Assembly (NCBI RefSeq): GCF_900104575.1 | Contig: NZ_LT629731.1 | Location: forward strand, 3,581,557-3,645,556 | Reading direction: 5' to 3' | DNA from: Bacillus tuaregi | Lineage (GTDB): Bacteria; Bacillota; Bacilli; Bacillales; Cytobacillaceae | DNA: 64,000 nucleotides | Part shown: piece after piece, positions 45,491 to 54,057 of the stretch | How the letters are laid out: the number at the start of each line of letters is the position of its first letter | How positions within the stretch are numbered: the stretch's first letter is position 1 | Made by a program: the position numbers and the translations under genes | Notes under the pieces: model-generated | What the model was told of the DNA's origin: nothing | What the model saw: the letters and a program-made list of their open reading frames with translations, nothing else | The model's database searches: none

Positions 45491-45710
45491 CAAATTCGCC
45501 CGTCGAATTTGCGTCCGGATTACCTGAGCTCGCTCGGGTAAACTACCTTTAAAAAATCGCAAGACTAGCCGGAGGCTTAACTTCATTCAGCCGGAGTTTG
45601 ACCCTCACTGAATCGAAGAACCATTTGCATTCATCCCCCACTTGTAGAAGAGGAGGACTTCTGTACCTGTCGCAAGCTTTCGGTACAAAAGGCATTTGCT
45701 GAATGAAGTT
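45491..45710 (-). repeat. Multi-hairpin dispersed repeat, copy C
   Basis: 220-bp full-length copy with all hairpins: AAATTCG/CGAATTT, TTACCTGAGC/GCTCGGGTAA, and the AACTTCATTCAGC/GCTGAATGAAGTT arms. Sits in the divergent gap between yfjT and yfkAB. Confidence 0.88.
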
Positions 45711-45803
45711 GAAAAATACTATTTTTAGTATCTCCTATCACCATTTGATTACACATTAGGATAATTAACTCATGAAAGCTTAATTTTTTCATATGAATCA
45801 GTA

Positions 45804-45832
45804 TTGACACACTTTAGATTAAAATAAATAAT
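45804..45832 (+). promoter_or_regulatory. sigma-A promoter of yfkAB
   Basis: TTGACA, 17 bp, AATAAT; predicted start about 45 bp before the ATG. Confidence 0.7.
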
Positions 45833-45886
45833 GACAATGGTAATAATATCTACTGGAAAATATAGAATGTGGGGAAGGAGAAAAAA

Positions 45887-46990
45887 ATGCTCTCTGAAAA
45901 ACAAAAATTAACACCCGACTACGATCCTTGGGAAGCTTATATGGATATGACAGAGCATGGGAAGCTGACACTCTCAAATATTGAATTCACGACAACAAAC
46001 CTATGTAATATGCGCTGTGAGCATTGTGCAGTTGGATATACGCTGCAGACGAAGGATGATGAGGGGCTGCCTATAGAGCTATTATTGAGACGACTTGATG
46101 AAATTCCTCATTTACGCTCTCTGAGTATAACAGGAGGAGAGCCGGTTCTTTCACGAAAATCAGTTGAACACTATGTTGTTCCGCTGTTAAAATACGCCTC
46201 TGAACGTGGGGTGTACACACAGATTAATTCGAATCTGACTCTTGAGCTTGAACGCTATGCTCCCATTATTCCTTATTTAGATGTCCTGCATATTTCTCAT
46301 AATTGGGGTACTGAGGAAGACTTTATCGAGGGCGGTTTTGCCAGAATGGACCGCAAGCCAACGAAGGAACAACGAAAAAAGTTGTTTTCTAGAATGATTG
46401 AAAACAGCCGGAGTTTAGCAGAAAGCGGTGTAATGGTTTCAGCAGAAACGATGTTGAACAAAAGAACACTACCGCATTTAGAGCATATTCACCAGCAAAT
46501 TGTTCATGAAATGAAGTGCCAGCGTCATGAGATTCATCCGATGTATCCATCTGATTTTGCTTCTTCGTTGGAAACCTTAAGCCTTGAGGAAATACGGGAT
46601 AGTATTCACCATCTTCTTGATATTCGTGATAAGGATATTTGGATGCTGTTTGGGACACTTCCCTTCTATAATTGCATGAATAATAAGGTGGATTTACAGC
46701 TATTACAAAGACTGTCTTCCGAGAAAAACGTTACGGTTCGAAACGATCCTGATGGCCGCTCCCGCCTGAATATTAATATCTTCACCGGCGATATCATCGT
46801 GACAGATTTTGGTGATACCCCGCCACTCGGAAATATTCAAAAAGATCGTCTCAATGATGTATATGACAGCTGGCTACATACCAAACTGGCCGCTTCCCTA
46901 AACTGCCATTGTCCTGAAGTTCGCTGTCTCGGGCCGAATGTACTCGTCAAAAACAGCTACTATAAGAATATTGACTTTCAAAGTATGTGA
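45887..46990 (+). CDS. yfkAB: Radical SAM/CxCxxxxC protein YfkAB
   Basis: 367 residues. Radical SAM cluster motif CNMRCEHC near residue 46 binds the SAM-cleaving [4Fe-4S]; SITGGEP follows. Near the C-terminus CHCPEVRC forms the CxCxxxxC motif that defines the YfkAB family, probably an auxiliary cluster. ATG 45887 has GGGAAGGAG upstream; a GTG 18 bp earlier overlaps that site. B. subtilis holds it as yfkA/yfkB. The substrate is not known. Confidence 0.88.
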   Translation: MLSEKQKLTPDYDPWEAYMDMTEHGKLTLSNIEFTTTNLCNMRCEHCAVGYTLQTKDDEGLPIELLLRRLDEIPHLRSLSITGGEPVLSRKSVEHYVVPLLKYASERGVYTQINSNLTLELERYAPIIPYLDVLHISHNWGTEEDFIEGGFARMDRKPTKEQRKKLFSRMIENSRSLAESGVMVSAETMLNKRTLPHLEHIHQQIVHEMKCQRHEIHPMYPSDFASSLETLSLEEIRDSIHHLLDIRDKDIWMLFGTLPFYNCMNNKVDLQLLQRLSSEKNVTVRNDPDGRSRLNINIFTGDIIVTDFGDTPPLGNIQKDRLNDVYDSWLHTKLAASLNCHCPEVRCLGPNVLVKNSYYKNIDFQSM

Positions 46991-47055
46991 AAAAGTGTCA
47001 GGCACCCTATATGGACATTAAACGTCAATTTGTCCTTTTGTGGTGCCTGACACCT
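46985..47055. repeat. REP-type palindrome 3
   Basis: AAAAAGTGTCAGGCACC ... TGGACA ... TGTCC ... GGTGCCTGACACCTTTT, overlapping the yfkAB stop and ending 8 bp before the yfkD stop. Best-conserved copy of the family; also a bidirectional terminator. Confidence 0.85.
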
Positions 47056-47062
47056 TTTCTGC

Positions 47063-47884
47063 TTAACGTGGCTGCTCGCTCGCGATAAATTGGAAGGATA
47101 CATGGTCCTGAATTGGAATCCAGGCACTGATTCCCTGCGAAGTTACATTTTTGATTACAATCATTTTCTTTCCACCCTTTAGCATTAAATAGACTTCACC
47201 ATAGGTGACTTTCCCCTTCTCATTAACAGCGGGTGCATAGCCATGTAAATAGCCAAGCATTTTTGGTGGCACATTGTAGATTTGATCTTTTTTCGTTCCG
47301 CCACCTATAACAGTTTCAAAGGATAAGGGCAGGCCAGACTTTTGCATAGCTTTCATCATCATCATATTTTTAACTTCATCAGTATTTGCTACCTTTGCCG
47401 TTAAACCTCCGCGGACAATTTTTTGCGCCTCCTGTACATAATGAATCTGATACGGAGAAGTTCCTCCTCGGTTATCATAATAGTTTGTATTGATTTTTTG
47501 ATATTCCCAATTCGGAGCCGTTTCCACTGAATCATAATTTAACGGCCATTGTCCAAGGTAGACAATCGCACGATAGCCAAGGGCAAATGGCGTACTGTTC
47601 ACCGTGGTTTCGTTCAACATACGAATGAGATGCGGATTTTCAATTTTTACTTTAGATGATTCAATAAGTTCTTTCGTCAAGTCACTAGGTTCTAATCTCG
47701 GCATATCAACTGTAGGGTTTGGATATGTATTATCTTTTGTAATATTCAAAACTGAACTTGGCACCGATATGGACTGTTTTGGTGGCTTTTCTACTTTTTC
47801 CTGTTGCTTTTCCGCTTGAGCAAAAGGAAGGAAGGAGAGCATCACAACCAATCCAATAACTGCATAAATCAGTTTTTTCTTCAC
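47063..47884 (-). CDS. yfkD: YfkD-like secreted protein
   Basis: 273 residues from GTG 47884 (AAAGGAG 9 nt upstream; TTG 47890 would be too close). Signal peptide MKKKLIYAVIGLVVMLSF...FAQA with cleavage before EKQQ. The mature protein has RAIVYLGQWPLNYDS and KMIVIKNVTSQGISAWIP, matching the YfkD family. Extracytoplasmic, function unknown. Followed by yfkAB in convergent orientation and preceded by the antiporter as in B. subtilis. Confidence 0.82.
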   Translation of the reverse strand: MKKKLIYAVIGLVVMLSFLPFAQAEKQQEKVEKPPKQSISVPSSVLNITKDNTYPNPTVDMPRLEPSDLTKELIESSKVKIENPHLIRMLNETTVNSTPFALGYRAIVYLGQWPLNYDSVETAPNWEYQKINTNYYDNRGGTSPYQIHYVQEAQKIVRGGLTAKVANTDEVKNMMMMKAMQKSGLPLSFETVIGGGTKKDQIYNVPPKMLGYLHGYAPAVNEKGKVTYGEVYLMLKGGKKMIVIKNVTSQGISAWIPIQDHVSFQFIASEQPR

Positions 47885-48006
47885 AATCAAGAACTCCTTT
47901 CAATATATCAGGCTGTATTTCACATAGTATATTGTTTTCGGAGTGATAGAAGATTATCCATGTGAAGATGATAATTTTAAATCAAATTTCAAGTTAAATT
48001 ACATTT

Positions 48007-49074
48007 TTACAAAAGATAAAATCCAATTCCCATAATTAAATAGGCTGCCAAAAGGGTCGCACCTTCAAACCAGTTCGTTTCACCATCATTTGATATTACC
48101 ACCGTCAATAGCACAGCGGCTGCCATCGAAATCAGCTCAGGTAATGTAAACACAAGCGGCATCTTAACTGGAAAGAATAAGGATATGAGCACAAGAACCG
48201 GTGCCACAAACATAGCCACCTGCAGCGTCGAACCAATGGCAATTTCCACTGCAATATCCATTTTATTCTTAAAGGCCATGACAATAGCTGACGCATGTTC
48301 CGCAGCATTTCCAACAATCGCGACAATGATAACCCCAATAAATAATTCGGTCCAACCAAATGATTCCGCAACCGCTTCAAATGTATGGACAAGGTTTTCT
48401 GATACATAGGCAACCGCAACCGTTGCAGCAGCAAGAATGGTAATAGCTTTTCCTCTACCCCACTCAGGCTCTTCCGCGTGATCCTCTACCCCATTTTCTT
48501 CCTTATGCTGATACACTCCACGGTGTGTGACCAGTTTAAAAAATAGAGCGGCCAAATAAAGGGCAATTAAGATAATGGAAATTCCCACACTCAACGCAAT
48601 CGTTTTCCCCTCATTCATCGTCATAGAAAATACTTCTGGAATCATAAACGCAACAATCACAGCAAACATCAGGAGACCTGAATTATGCCTTGCATCATAG
48701 ACATCAAACTGCTGTCGTTTAAACTTAACTCCGCCGATGAAAAAGGATAGACCGGCAACAAGCAGCAGGTTCCCTAAAACCGAACCTGTTAACGAAGCCA
48801 GTACCACTCCAACAAGTCCCGCCTTTAAGGAAAAGATGGAAATGATTAACTCTACTGCATTTCCAAAGGTTGCATTTAAAAGCCCTCCAATTCGTGGACC
48901 AGCTACTACCGCCAGGCTCTCTGTTGCTCTACCCATATAGCTTGCTAACGCAATAATGGTTAAACAATAAATCACAAATAAAAGAATACTAGGCCAATTC
49001 ATCAATGAACCGATAATGGACAACGGGACACCAATGAAGGTTAAGAGCATAAAGATTTTATTTACCATGTTCAT
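48007..49074 (-). CDS. yfkE: Ca2+/H+ antiporter (YfkE, CaCA family)
   Basis: 355 residues, 11 membrane helices. Two alpha-repeats are clear: GGLLNATFGNAVELIISIF near residue 80 and VGNAAEHASAIVMAF near 255, each with the Glu that binds Ca2+. An acidic loop rich in Glu (HKEENGVEDHAEEPEWG) separates the halves. Exchanges cytosolic Ca2+ for H+. ATG 49074 follows GAAAGGA. Confidence 0.92.
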   Translation of the reverse strand: MNMVNKIFMLLTFIGVPLSIIGSLMNWPSILLFVIYCLTIIALASYMGRATESLAVVAGPRIGGLLNATFGNAVELIISIFSLKAGLVGVVLASLTGSVLGNLLLVAGLSFFIGGVKFKRQQFDVYDARHNSGLLMFAVIVAFMIPEVFSMTMNEGKTIALSVGISIILIALYLAALFFKLVTHRGVYQHKEENGVEDHAEEPEWGRGKAITILAAATVAVAYVSENLVHTFEAVAESFGWTELFIGVIIVAIVGNAAEHASAIVMAFKNKMDIAVEIAIGSTLQVAMFVAPVLVLISLFFPVKMPLVFTLPELISMAAAVLLTVVISNDGETNWFEGATLLAAYLIMGIGFYLL

Positions 49075-49113
49075 TTTCAATCCTTTCACTTTTTATTTTG
49101 CTCCGAATCTTAA

Positions 49114-49335
49114 TCAAATTCCCCCATCGAATTTGCGTCCGGATTACCTGAGATCGCTCGGGTAAACTACCTTTAAAAAATCGCATGACTCGCCGGAGGC
49201 TTAACTTCATTCAGCCGGGGTTTGAACCCCCACTGAATCGAAGGACCATTTGCATTCATCCCCCACTTGTAGAAGTGGGGGACTTCTGTACCTGTCGCAA
49301 GCTTTCGGTACAAAAGGCATTTGCTGAATGAAGGT
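49114..49335 (-). repeat. Multi-hairpin dispersed repeat, copy D
   Basis: 222-bp full-length copy with the cleanest CCCCCACTT / AAGTGGGGG hairpin. The left end has base changes (CCCCATCG for CCCGTCG) that spoil the terminal hairpin loop. Lies between yfkE and the metal ATPase gene. Confidence 0.88.
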
Positions 49336-49389
49336 AAAAAAATTCCTCCTTGTTTTGAAAGATTGTTGGAATGATACGACCATACACAA

Positions 49390-49420
49390 CCATATTATGG
49401 TATATAAATCCATATTATGG
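49390..49420. promoter_or_regulatory. Pair of CCATATTATGG direct repeats
   Basis: CCATATTATGG at 49390-49400 and 49410-49420, two helical turns apart, each near-palindromic. Upstream of the divergent yfkE and P1B ATPase genes; candidate binding sites for a metal-responsive regulator. Confidence 0.5.
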
Positions 49421-49516
49421 TACTTAAATTTTTCCAGTTTAAATTATAATGCATGTTTCTTTTCTAAAACAGCCGTTATATGATAAAGTTAAAATAATAT
49501 AAATAAACGTTTTTTT

Positions 49517-49552
49517 GCTGTCACCAGTCTGGTGGCAGCTTTCGTGTTTTTT
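49517..49552 (+). terminator. Terminator-like hairpin in the leader of the metal ATPase
   Basis: GCTGTCACC / GGTGGCAGC (one G-T pair) then TTTCGTGTTTTTT, 47 bp before the ATPase start and downstream of AT-rich promoter-like sequence. Could be an attenuator or the end of an upstream transcript. Confidence 0.6.
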
Positions 49553-49598
49553 AAGGGTATTGATTCTGATTATTTTTCTCAATTAGGAGTTATTAACT

Positions 49599-51545
49599 AT
49601 GCTAACAGTAAAAAGGGGGAGCGTAATGGAAACGAAGGCCGAGGTCCTTAATAGGAATGAAACCTTAACACATGAGAGTGTTTGGGAAAAAGTTAAAATC
49701 AATGGGGAATTACTAGCAGCCCTCATTTGCGGGTTTTTCATTGTGATTGGCTGGCTTCTTGATCACAATGGATATAATACTCTATCTGTCATCACATATA
49801 TCACATCATTTATTATCGGAGGTTTTGCAAAGGCAAAGGAAGGAATCGAAGCAACGATTGAGAATAAAGAGCTTAATGTTGAGATGCTTATGATTTTGGC
49901 TGCTATTGGCTCAGCTGTTATCGGCTATTGGACAGAAGGCTGTATCTTAATCTTTATTTTCGCTCTAAGCGGTGCATTAGAGACCTATACAATGAACAAA
50001 AGCCATAAAGAAATTTCCTCTTTGATGGAGCTGCAGCCCGAAGAAGCCTTGCGTATCACAAATGGACTCGAAGAGCGGGTCAGTGTAGCTGAGTTAAACA
50101 AGGGTGACTATATTCTCATTAAGCCAGGAGAAAGGGTACCTTCCGATGGAACAATCACGAGAGGAACAACGACTATTGATGAAGCAGCTATTACAGGTGA
50201 ATCCATACCAGTAACGAAACAAATTCAGGATACGGTTTTTGCAGGTACTGTGAATTTAAACGGCTCTATTACAGTCGAGATTACGAAACAGGCAAATGAA
50301 ACACTCTTTCAAAAGATCATTGAATTAGTACAATCAGCTCAAAGTGAAAAGTCTCCTTCACAGTTATTTATTGAACGCTTTGAAGGAAATTATGTAAAAA
50401 TTGTCCTTGTGACAGTCCTAATCATGATGTTTCTTCCACATTTCTTACTTGGCTGGAGCTGGAACGAGACCTTTTACAGGGCAATGGTTTTGCTTGTTGT
50501 CGCTTCACCATGTGCACTTGTCTCCTCTATTATGCCTGCGACTCTATCAGCCATCTCAAACGGAGCTAAACATGGGATTTTATTTAAAGGCGGTGTTCAC
50601 CTCGAAAATTTAAATCACATCAAGGCAATCGCCTTCGATAAAACAGGGACCTTGACGAAAGGACAGCCAGTAGTAACCGATATTATTGTTCAAAATGGAT
50701 TAGACGAGAAGGAAGTCCTGCATATTGTCGCTTCAATTGAAAGTCATTCCAATCATCCACTTGCGAATGCCATTGTAAAGCATGCTAAGGAGACTCTTAA
50801 CATAGAGCTCATTCATCCTGATGGTATCGAGGATGTACCTGGCTTTGGTGTGAAAGCGGTCATTAATCAGGTGGAGTGGAAAATCGGTAAAGCTGGCTAT
50901 ATTGACCTTATAGATGATGCTCAACAAACTAAGGAAATTAAAAAGCTGGAATCAGAAGGAAAAACGGTTGTCTATGTCCAAAGAGGTAAACAGCTAGCTG
51001 CCGTGATTGCCTTAAAGGATGTTGTTCGTGAAGAAACGAAAAAGGCTATTGACCAATTAAAGGCGCAGGGAATCTATACGATTATGTTAACCGGTGACAG
51101 TTCAAGTACTGCACAGGCTATTTCCGCTGAATGCCATGTGGATGAATATATCGCTGGATGTCTGCCTGAAAATAAGGTGGAGCATGTCAAAAAACTAAAA
51201 GAGAAATATGGTAATGTTGCGATGGTCGGTGATGGAATTAATGATGCTCCTGCTTTAGCCACAGCTAGCGTAGGCATCGCGATGGGGGGCGGAACCGATG
51301 TTGCTCTTGAGACAGCAGATGTCGTCCTTATGAAAAATGATTTACCTCGAATATCAGAGGCGATTCGTCTTTCCCAGCGAATGAACAAAATCGTTAAACA
51401 AAATGTTATCTTTTCCATTACTGTCATTATTCTGTTGATTTCATCTAACTTTTTACAGGCAGTTGACTTGCCATTAGGTGTTATCGGTCATGAAGGAAGT
51501 ACAATCCTAGTAATTTTAAACGGCTTGCGTTTATTGAGGTCATGA
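49599..51545 (+). CDS. pfeT: P1B-4 heavy-metal ATPase (PfeT/ZosA type)
   Basis: 648 residues without an N-terminal metal-binding domain. TM motif SPC (VVASPCALV) instead of CPC, and HEGST in the last helices (GVIGHEGSTILVILNGLRLL) define subgroup P1B-4. Actuator TGES, phosphorylation DKTGTLTKG, nucleotide-domain SHSNHPLA (HP motif) and GDGINDAPAL are present. B. subtilis PfeT (once ZosA) exports Fe2+ under PerR control; here only a degenerate PerR-like sequence (49489-49503, three mismatches) was seen. Start may be ATG 49599 (AGGAG) or 49626 (GGGGGAG). Confidence 0.87.
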   Translation: MLTVKRGSVMETKAEVLNRNETLTHESVWEKVKINGELLAALICGFFIVIGWLLDHNGYNTLSVITYITSFIIGGFAKAKEGIEATIENKELNVEMLMILAAIGSAVIGYWTEGCILIFIFALSGALETYTMNKSHKEISSLMELQPEEALRITNGLEERVSVAELNKGDYILIKPGERVPSDGTITRGTTTIDEAAITGESIPVTKQIQDTVFAGTVNLNGSITVEITKQANETLFQKIIELVQSAQSEKSPSQLFIERFEGNYVKIVLVTVLIMMFLPHFLLGWSWNETFYRAMVLLVVASPCALVSSIMPATLSAISNGAKHGILFKGGVHLENLNHIKAIAFDKTGTLTKGQPVVTDIIVQNGLDEKEVLHIVASIESHSNHPLANAIVKHAKETLNIELIHPDGIEDVPGFGVKAVINQVEWKIGKAGYIDLIDDAQQTKEIKKLESEGKTVVYVQRGKQLAAVIALKDVVREETKKAIDQLKAQGIYTIMLTGDSSSTAQAISAECHVDEYIAGCLPENKVEHVKKLKEKYGNVAMVGDGINDAPALATASVGIAMGGGTDVALETADVVLMKNDLPRISEAIRLSQRMNKIVKQNVIFSITVIILLISSNFLQAVDLPLGVIGHEGSTILVILNGLRLLRS

Positions 51546-51550
51546 TGGTT

Positions 51551-51577
51551 AAAAGGTCTGGGAAACCCAGACCTTTT
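51551..51577. terminator. Bidirectional terminator after the metal ATPase
   Basis: AAAAGGTCTGGG / CCCAGACCTTTT with 3-nt loop, 5 bp after the stop. Confidence 0.9.
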
Positions 51578-51582
51578 ACTTT

Positions 51583-51690
51583 TTAATGGTATCCGTTTGA
51601 ACCATTAGCAGAGCTAGATGATTTCTTGCTTGATGGATTTTTACTTTTTTGCTGCTTTGTACCGCCGTCTTTCTTTGTATGCTTAGTCAC
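51583..51690 (-). CDS. Tiny Lys/Ser-rich protein
   Basis: 35 codons: GTG start 51690 with GGAGGG 8 nt upstream. The product MTKHTKKDGGTKQQKSKNPS... is basic and serine/asparagine-rich, ending NGYH. No recognised family; composition resembles small forespore or nucleic-acid-binding proteins. It follows yfkH by 93 bp and is closed by the 51551 terminator. Confidence 0.6.
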   Translation of the reverse strand: MTKHTKKDGGTKQQKSKNPSSKKSSSSANGSNGYH

Positions 51691-51783
51691 GTGAATGCCC
51701 TCCTACAAATAGTTTGGGTTCTTTTCAGCCCTGTCTTATTTTTCACAGTAATAAAAGAAATAACAGAGGTAATTAGAGGTAGC

Positions 51784-52587
51784 TCAGCAATCCGAATCGG
51801 AGCTGAAATAGGCATTAACCTCTCCCCCGATAATAATAATAATTCCCGATATATATAACCATACCATCAAAACAATAATGGCACCTATACTACCGTATGT
51901 AGCAGAATAATTCCCGAAATTACTCACGTAAAAGGAAAAGGCAAAGGAAGTCAAAATCCAGCCGATTGTAGCAAATGCAGCTCCTGGTATCGCAGTGCGG
52001 CAAGCAACTTTTTTATTAGGAGCAAGCCAATAGAGACCAATAAAAATAACAAAGATGATGACTGAGCTGACAAGCCAGCGTAAAGCATTCCAAACAGCGA
52101 TAAATTGAGCGGATAGCTCAAACTGAGCAAAAAGAAACATACCAATATGCTTGCCAAATACAGGAAGAATTAAAGCCACTAAAATAACCACAATCATAGC
52201 AAATGTTAGGAAAATGGACATAAATCTTGTTCTAAGAAACGAACGTTCCTCTTTTACCCCATAGGCTTTATTTAACGCCTTCACAATCGCATTTAAACCA
52301 TTTGAAGCAGACCATATTGTACCGATAACTCCAAAGGATAAAAGGGCGCCATTTTTTTTGGACACTTGTTCTAAATGGTTTTCAATCAATTCAATCGTCC
52401 CTAGAGGTGCAAAATCACGAACCAAATTGAGCAGGTCTTCCTGATTTATTGGCAAATAGGGAAATAAAGTCATTAAAAAAATAAGTAGAGGGAATAGCGA
52501 AAGCAGGAAAAAATAAGATAGCTGTGCTGCAATACCAAAAACATCATCATCTAGGAAGTTCTTCCATAAATGCTTTAATAATTTCAT
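51784..52587 (-). CDS. yfkH: YihY/BrkB-family inner membrane protein (YfkH)
   Basis: 267 residues with six membrane helices. Family segments are AAQLSYFFLLSLFPLLIFL (~22-40), WSASNGLNAIVKALNKAYGV (~95) and FATIGWILTSFAFSFYVSNFGNYSATYGSIGA (~205-235). Once called RNase BN in error; actual function unknown, maybe transport of lipid-linked or polyanionic compounds. Position before yfkI/yfkJ as in B. subtilis. Confidence 0.88.
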   Translation of the reverse strand: MKLLKHLWKNFLDDDVFGIAAQLSYFFLLSLFPLLIFLMTLFPYLPINQEDLLNLVRDFAPLGTIELIENHLEQVSKKNGALLSFGVIGTIWSASNGLNAIVKALNKAYGVKEERSFLRTRFMSIFLTFAMIVVILVALILPVFGKHIGMFLFAQFELSAQFIAVWNALRWLVSSVIIFVIFIGLYWLAPNKKVACRTAIPGAAFATIGWILTSFAFSFYVSNFGNYSATYGSIGAIIVLMVWLYISGIIIIIGGEVNAYFSSDSDC

Positions 52588-52693
52588 TATATTTCCAGAC
52601 CTCCTTCCCCTTTTCTCTCAAATCTTTTCCTTCTTAGACTGCTTATGTTATTCAAAAAATATTTATTATAGAATCAATCAACCATGTTTTTTC

Positions 52694-52736
52694 AATAAAA
52701 AAGAAAGGAAAGACAGCAACCGCCTATCTTTCCTTT
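52694..52736 (-). terminator. Terminator of the yfkJ-yfkI operon
   Basis: Stem AAAGGAAAGA / TCTTTCCTTT followed by CTTTTTT; the 5' arm overlaps the yfkI stop codon. Confidence 0.8.
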
Positions 52737-53062
52737 TCTAATTCAGCCTCATGGTCGAATACTTCTTTAGTGTCCTTTACAATATCGACCACTTGAGGTG
52801 TTATTTCTTTTAATTCTTCAATTTTTTCTGCAATAAAGGATACCTCATCCCCTACTCCTTCAATGGTGGTACGTATTCTAGCGGTAGATTCCTTAACAAA
52901 ATCCACGGCCTCCTGCGGATGCTTCACATAATGTGTTACCTTTCCGGTCGTATTCCGACAGCTCTCCATGACTGAATTTCTTGTGGAACGATCGAATAAA
53001 CTTATTACCCCTCCAGCAACAGCACCGATTATGACACCTTTCCAAAACTTAGAGCTGCTCAT
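52724..53062 (-). CDS. yfkI: YtxH-like small protein (YfkI position)
   Basis: 112 residues: short hydrophobic N-terminus with glycine pattern FWKGVIIGAVAGGVISLFD, as in YtxH domains, followed by a long amphipathic Glu/Lys-rich helix (residues ~50-110). Probably membrane-associated. Its ATG overlaps the stop of the phosphatase gene (ATGA), so the two are co-translated. Function unknown. Confidence 0.75.
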   Translation of the reverse strand: MSSSKFWKGVIIGAVAGGVISLFDRSTRNSVMESCRNTTGKVTHYVKHPQEAVDFVKESTARIRTTIEGVGDEVSFIAEKIEELKEITPQVVDIVKDTKEVFDHEAELEKER

Positions 53063-53541
53063 TCTATTTCTCCTTTGGCTTTTAAATTATTTTTTATTTC
53101 CTCCAGAAGCTTTTCCGTACCTTCTTTTACAAGCTCATAAACTTCTTCGAAATTCCCACTATAGTATGGATCAGGAACATTCTTTTCCTGCTTGTCTTCT
53201 ACAAAATCCAGTAAACGTTTGACCTTGACATGTGATGGTATGCTGCCAACCTTTTTTATATTTTTAATATTCTCTACGTCCATACCAATAATATAATCAT
53301 AGCTCAAATCATCACTAGTTACCTTTCTAGCCTTTAACCCCTTATAAGAAATTTGATTTTTCTTTAGAATTTCCCGCGTTCCTTCATGCGGTGGATGACC
53401 AATATGCCAATCACCCGTTCCTGCAGAATCCATTTTTATTACAGCCTCCAGCCCTTCCTTTCTAACGAGATCACGGAACATAGCTTCTGCCATTGGCGAA
53501 CGACAGATGTTTCCAAGGCATATAAATAATACTCGAACCAT
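53059..53541 (-). CDS. yfkJ: Low-molecular-weight protein-tyrosine phosphatase (YfkJ)
   Basis: 160 residues. The catalytic loop C8-LGNIC-R14-S follows the first strand, and the general acid Asp lies in VPDPYYSGNF near residue 128. Removes phosphate from protein tyrosines; B. subtilis YfkJ is a stress-linked LMW-PTP. Strong GGAGGAGGT ribosome site. First gene of a two-gene operon with the YtxH-like protein. Confidence 0.93.
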   Translation of the reverse strand: MVRVLFICLGNICRSPMAEAMFRDLVRKEGLEAVIKMDSAGTGDWHIGHPPHEGTREILKKNQISYKGLKARKVTSDDLSYDYIIGMDVENIKNIKKVGSIPSHVKVKRLLDFVEDKQEKNVPDPYYSGNFEEVYELVKEGTEKLLEEIKNNLKAKGEIE

Positions 53542-53768
53542 TTTTATACCTCCTCCTTTTTTCTTATTTTCTATTATTCAGTACTTTCCTGCAATAGCCA
53601 TGCTAAAACATTATGATTATTGTATATTTCCATTTTTTTAATATTATTGACATTTTTAATTGAACGTGGAAAGATGAAATGAAAGAATATTATTGTTGCT
53701 GCTTCTAACAGTAGCGTCTGTATATCGTCTTTTAATACGACAAGGATAAAACGAGAGGATGAGAACGA

Positions 53769-53993
53769 TTGAACCTAGCTGAAAAATCAGTTGAAAATGT
53801 GGAGTATATGATTGAGAAAATAAAAGAAAAATTAAATGTATTAAATTTCGGTGCTATTAAACCATCTCATTTTGATGAAAATATGTATGAAGAGCTAAAA
53901 GATATTTATGATTTAGTTATGAAGAAAAGCTCCTTTAGTCCAAATGAAATGCAGGCCATTGTGGAAGAGCTTGGCAACTTAAGAAAGCAATAA
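53769..53993 (+). CDS. yfkK: YfkK/UPF0435 (DUF1128) family protein
   Basis: 74 residues, helical, starting at TTG 53769 with GAGAGGATGAG upstream. Conserved VEYMIEKIKEKLNVLN and FSPNEMQAIVEELGNLR match the DUF1128 family. Cytoplasmic; function unknown. Position and orientation as in B. subtilis. Confidence 0.85.
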   Translation: MNLAEKSVENVEYMIEKIKEKLNVLNFGAIKPSHFDENMYEELKDIYDLVMKKSSFSPNEMQAIVEELGNLRKQ

Positions 53994-54000
53994 AATGATC

Positions 54001-54052
54001 ATGAGGCTGTCACGAATTTTAGGATGCCATACACCTAAAAAGACAGCCTCAT
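54001..54052. terminator. Long-loop inverted repeat between yfkK and map
   Basis: ATGAGGCTGTC / GACAGCCTCAT (11 bp) with inner AAAA/TTTT pairs between convergent genes; T-tails are short. Confidence 0.6.
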
Positions 54053-54057
54053 TAAAA

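Noticed and set aside
49489-49503. PerR box for the P1B ATPase
   Set aside because: Three mismatches in a very AT-rich region; expected by chance.
51649-51858. Plus-strand frame between the metal ATPase and yfkH
   Set aside because: Overlaps the 3' end of yfkH and the tiny Lys/Ser gene on the other strand; no ribosome site.
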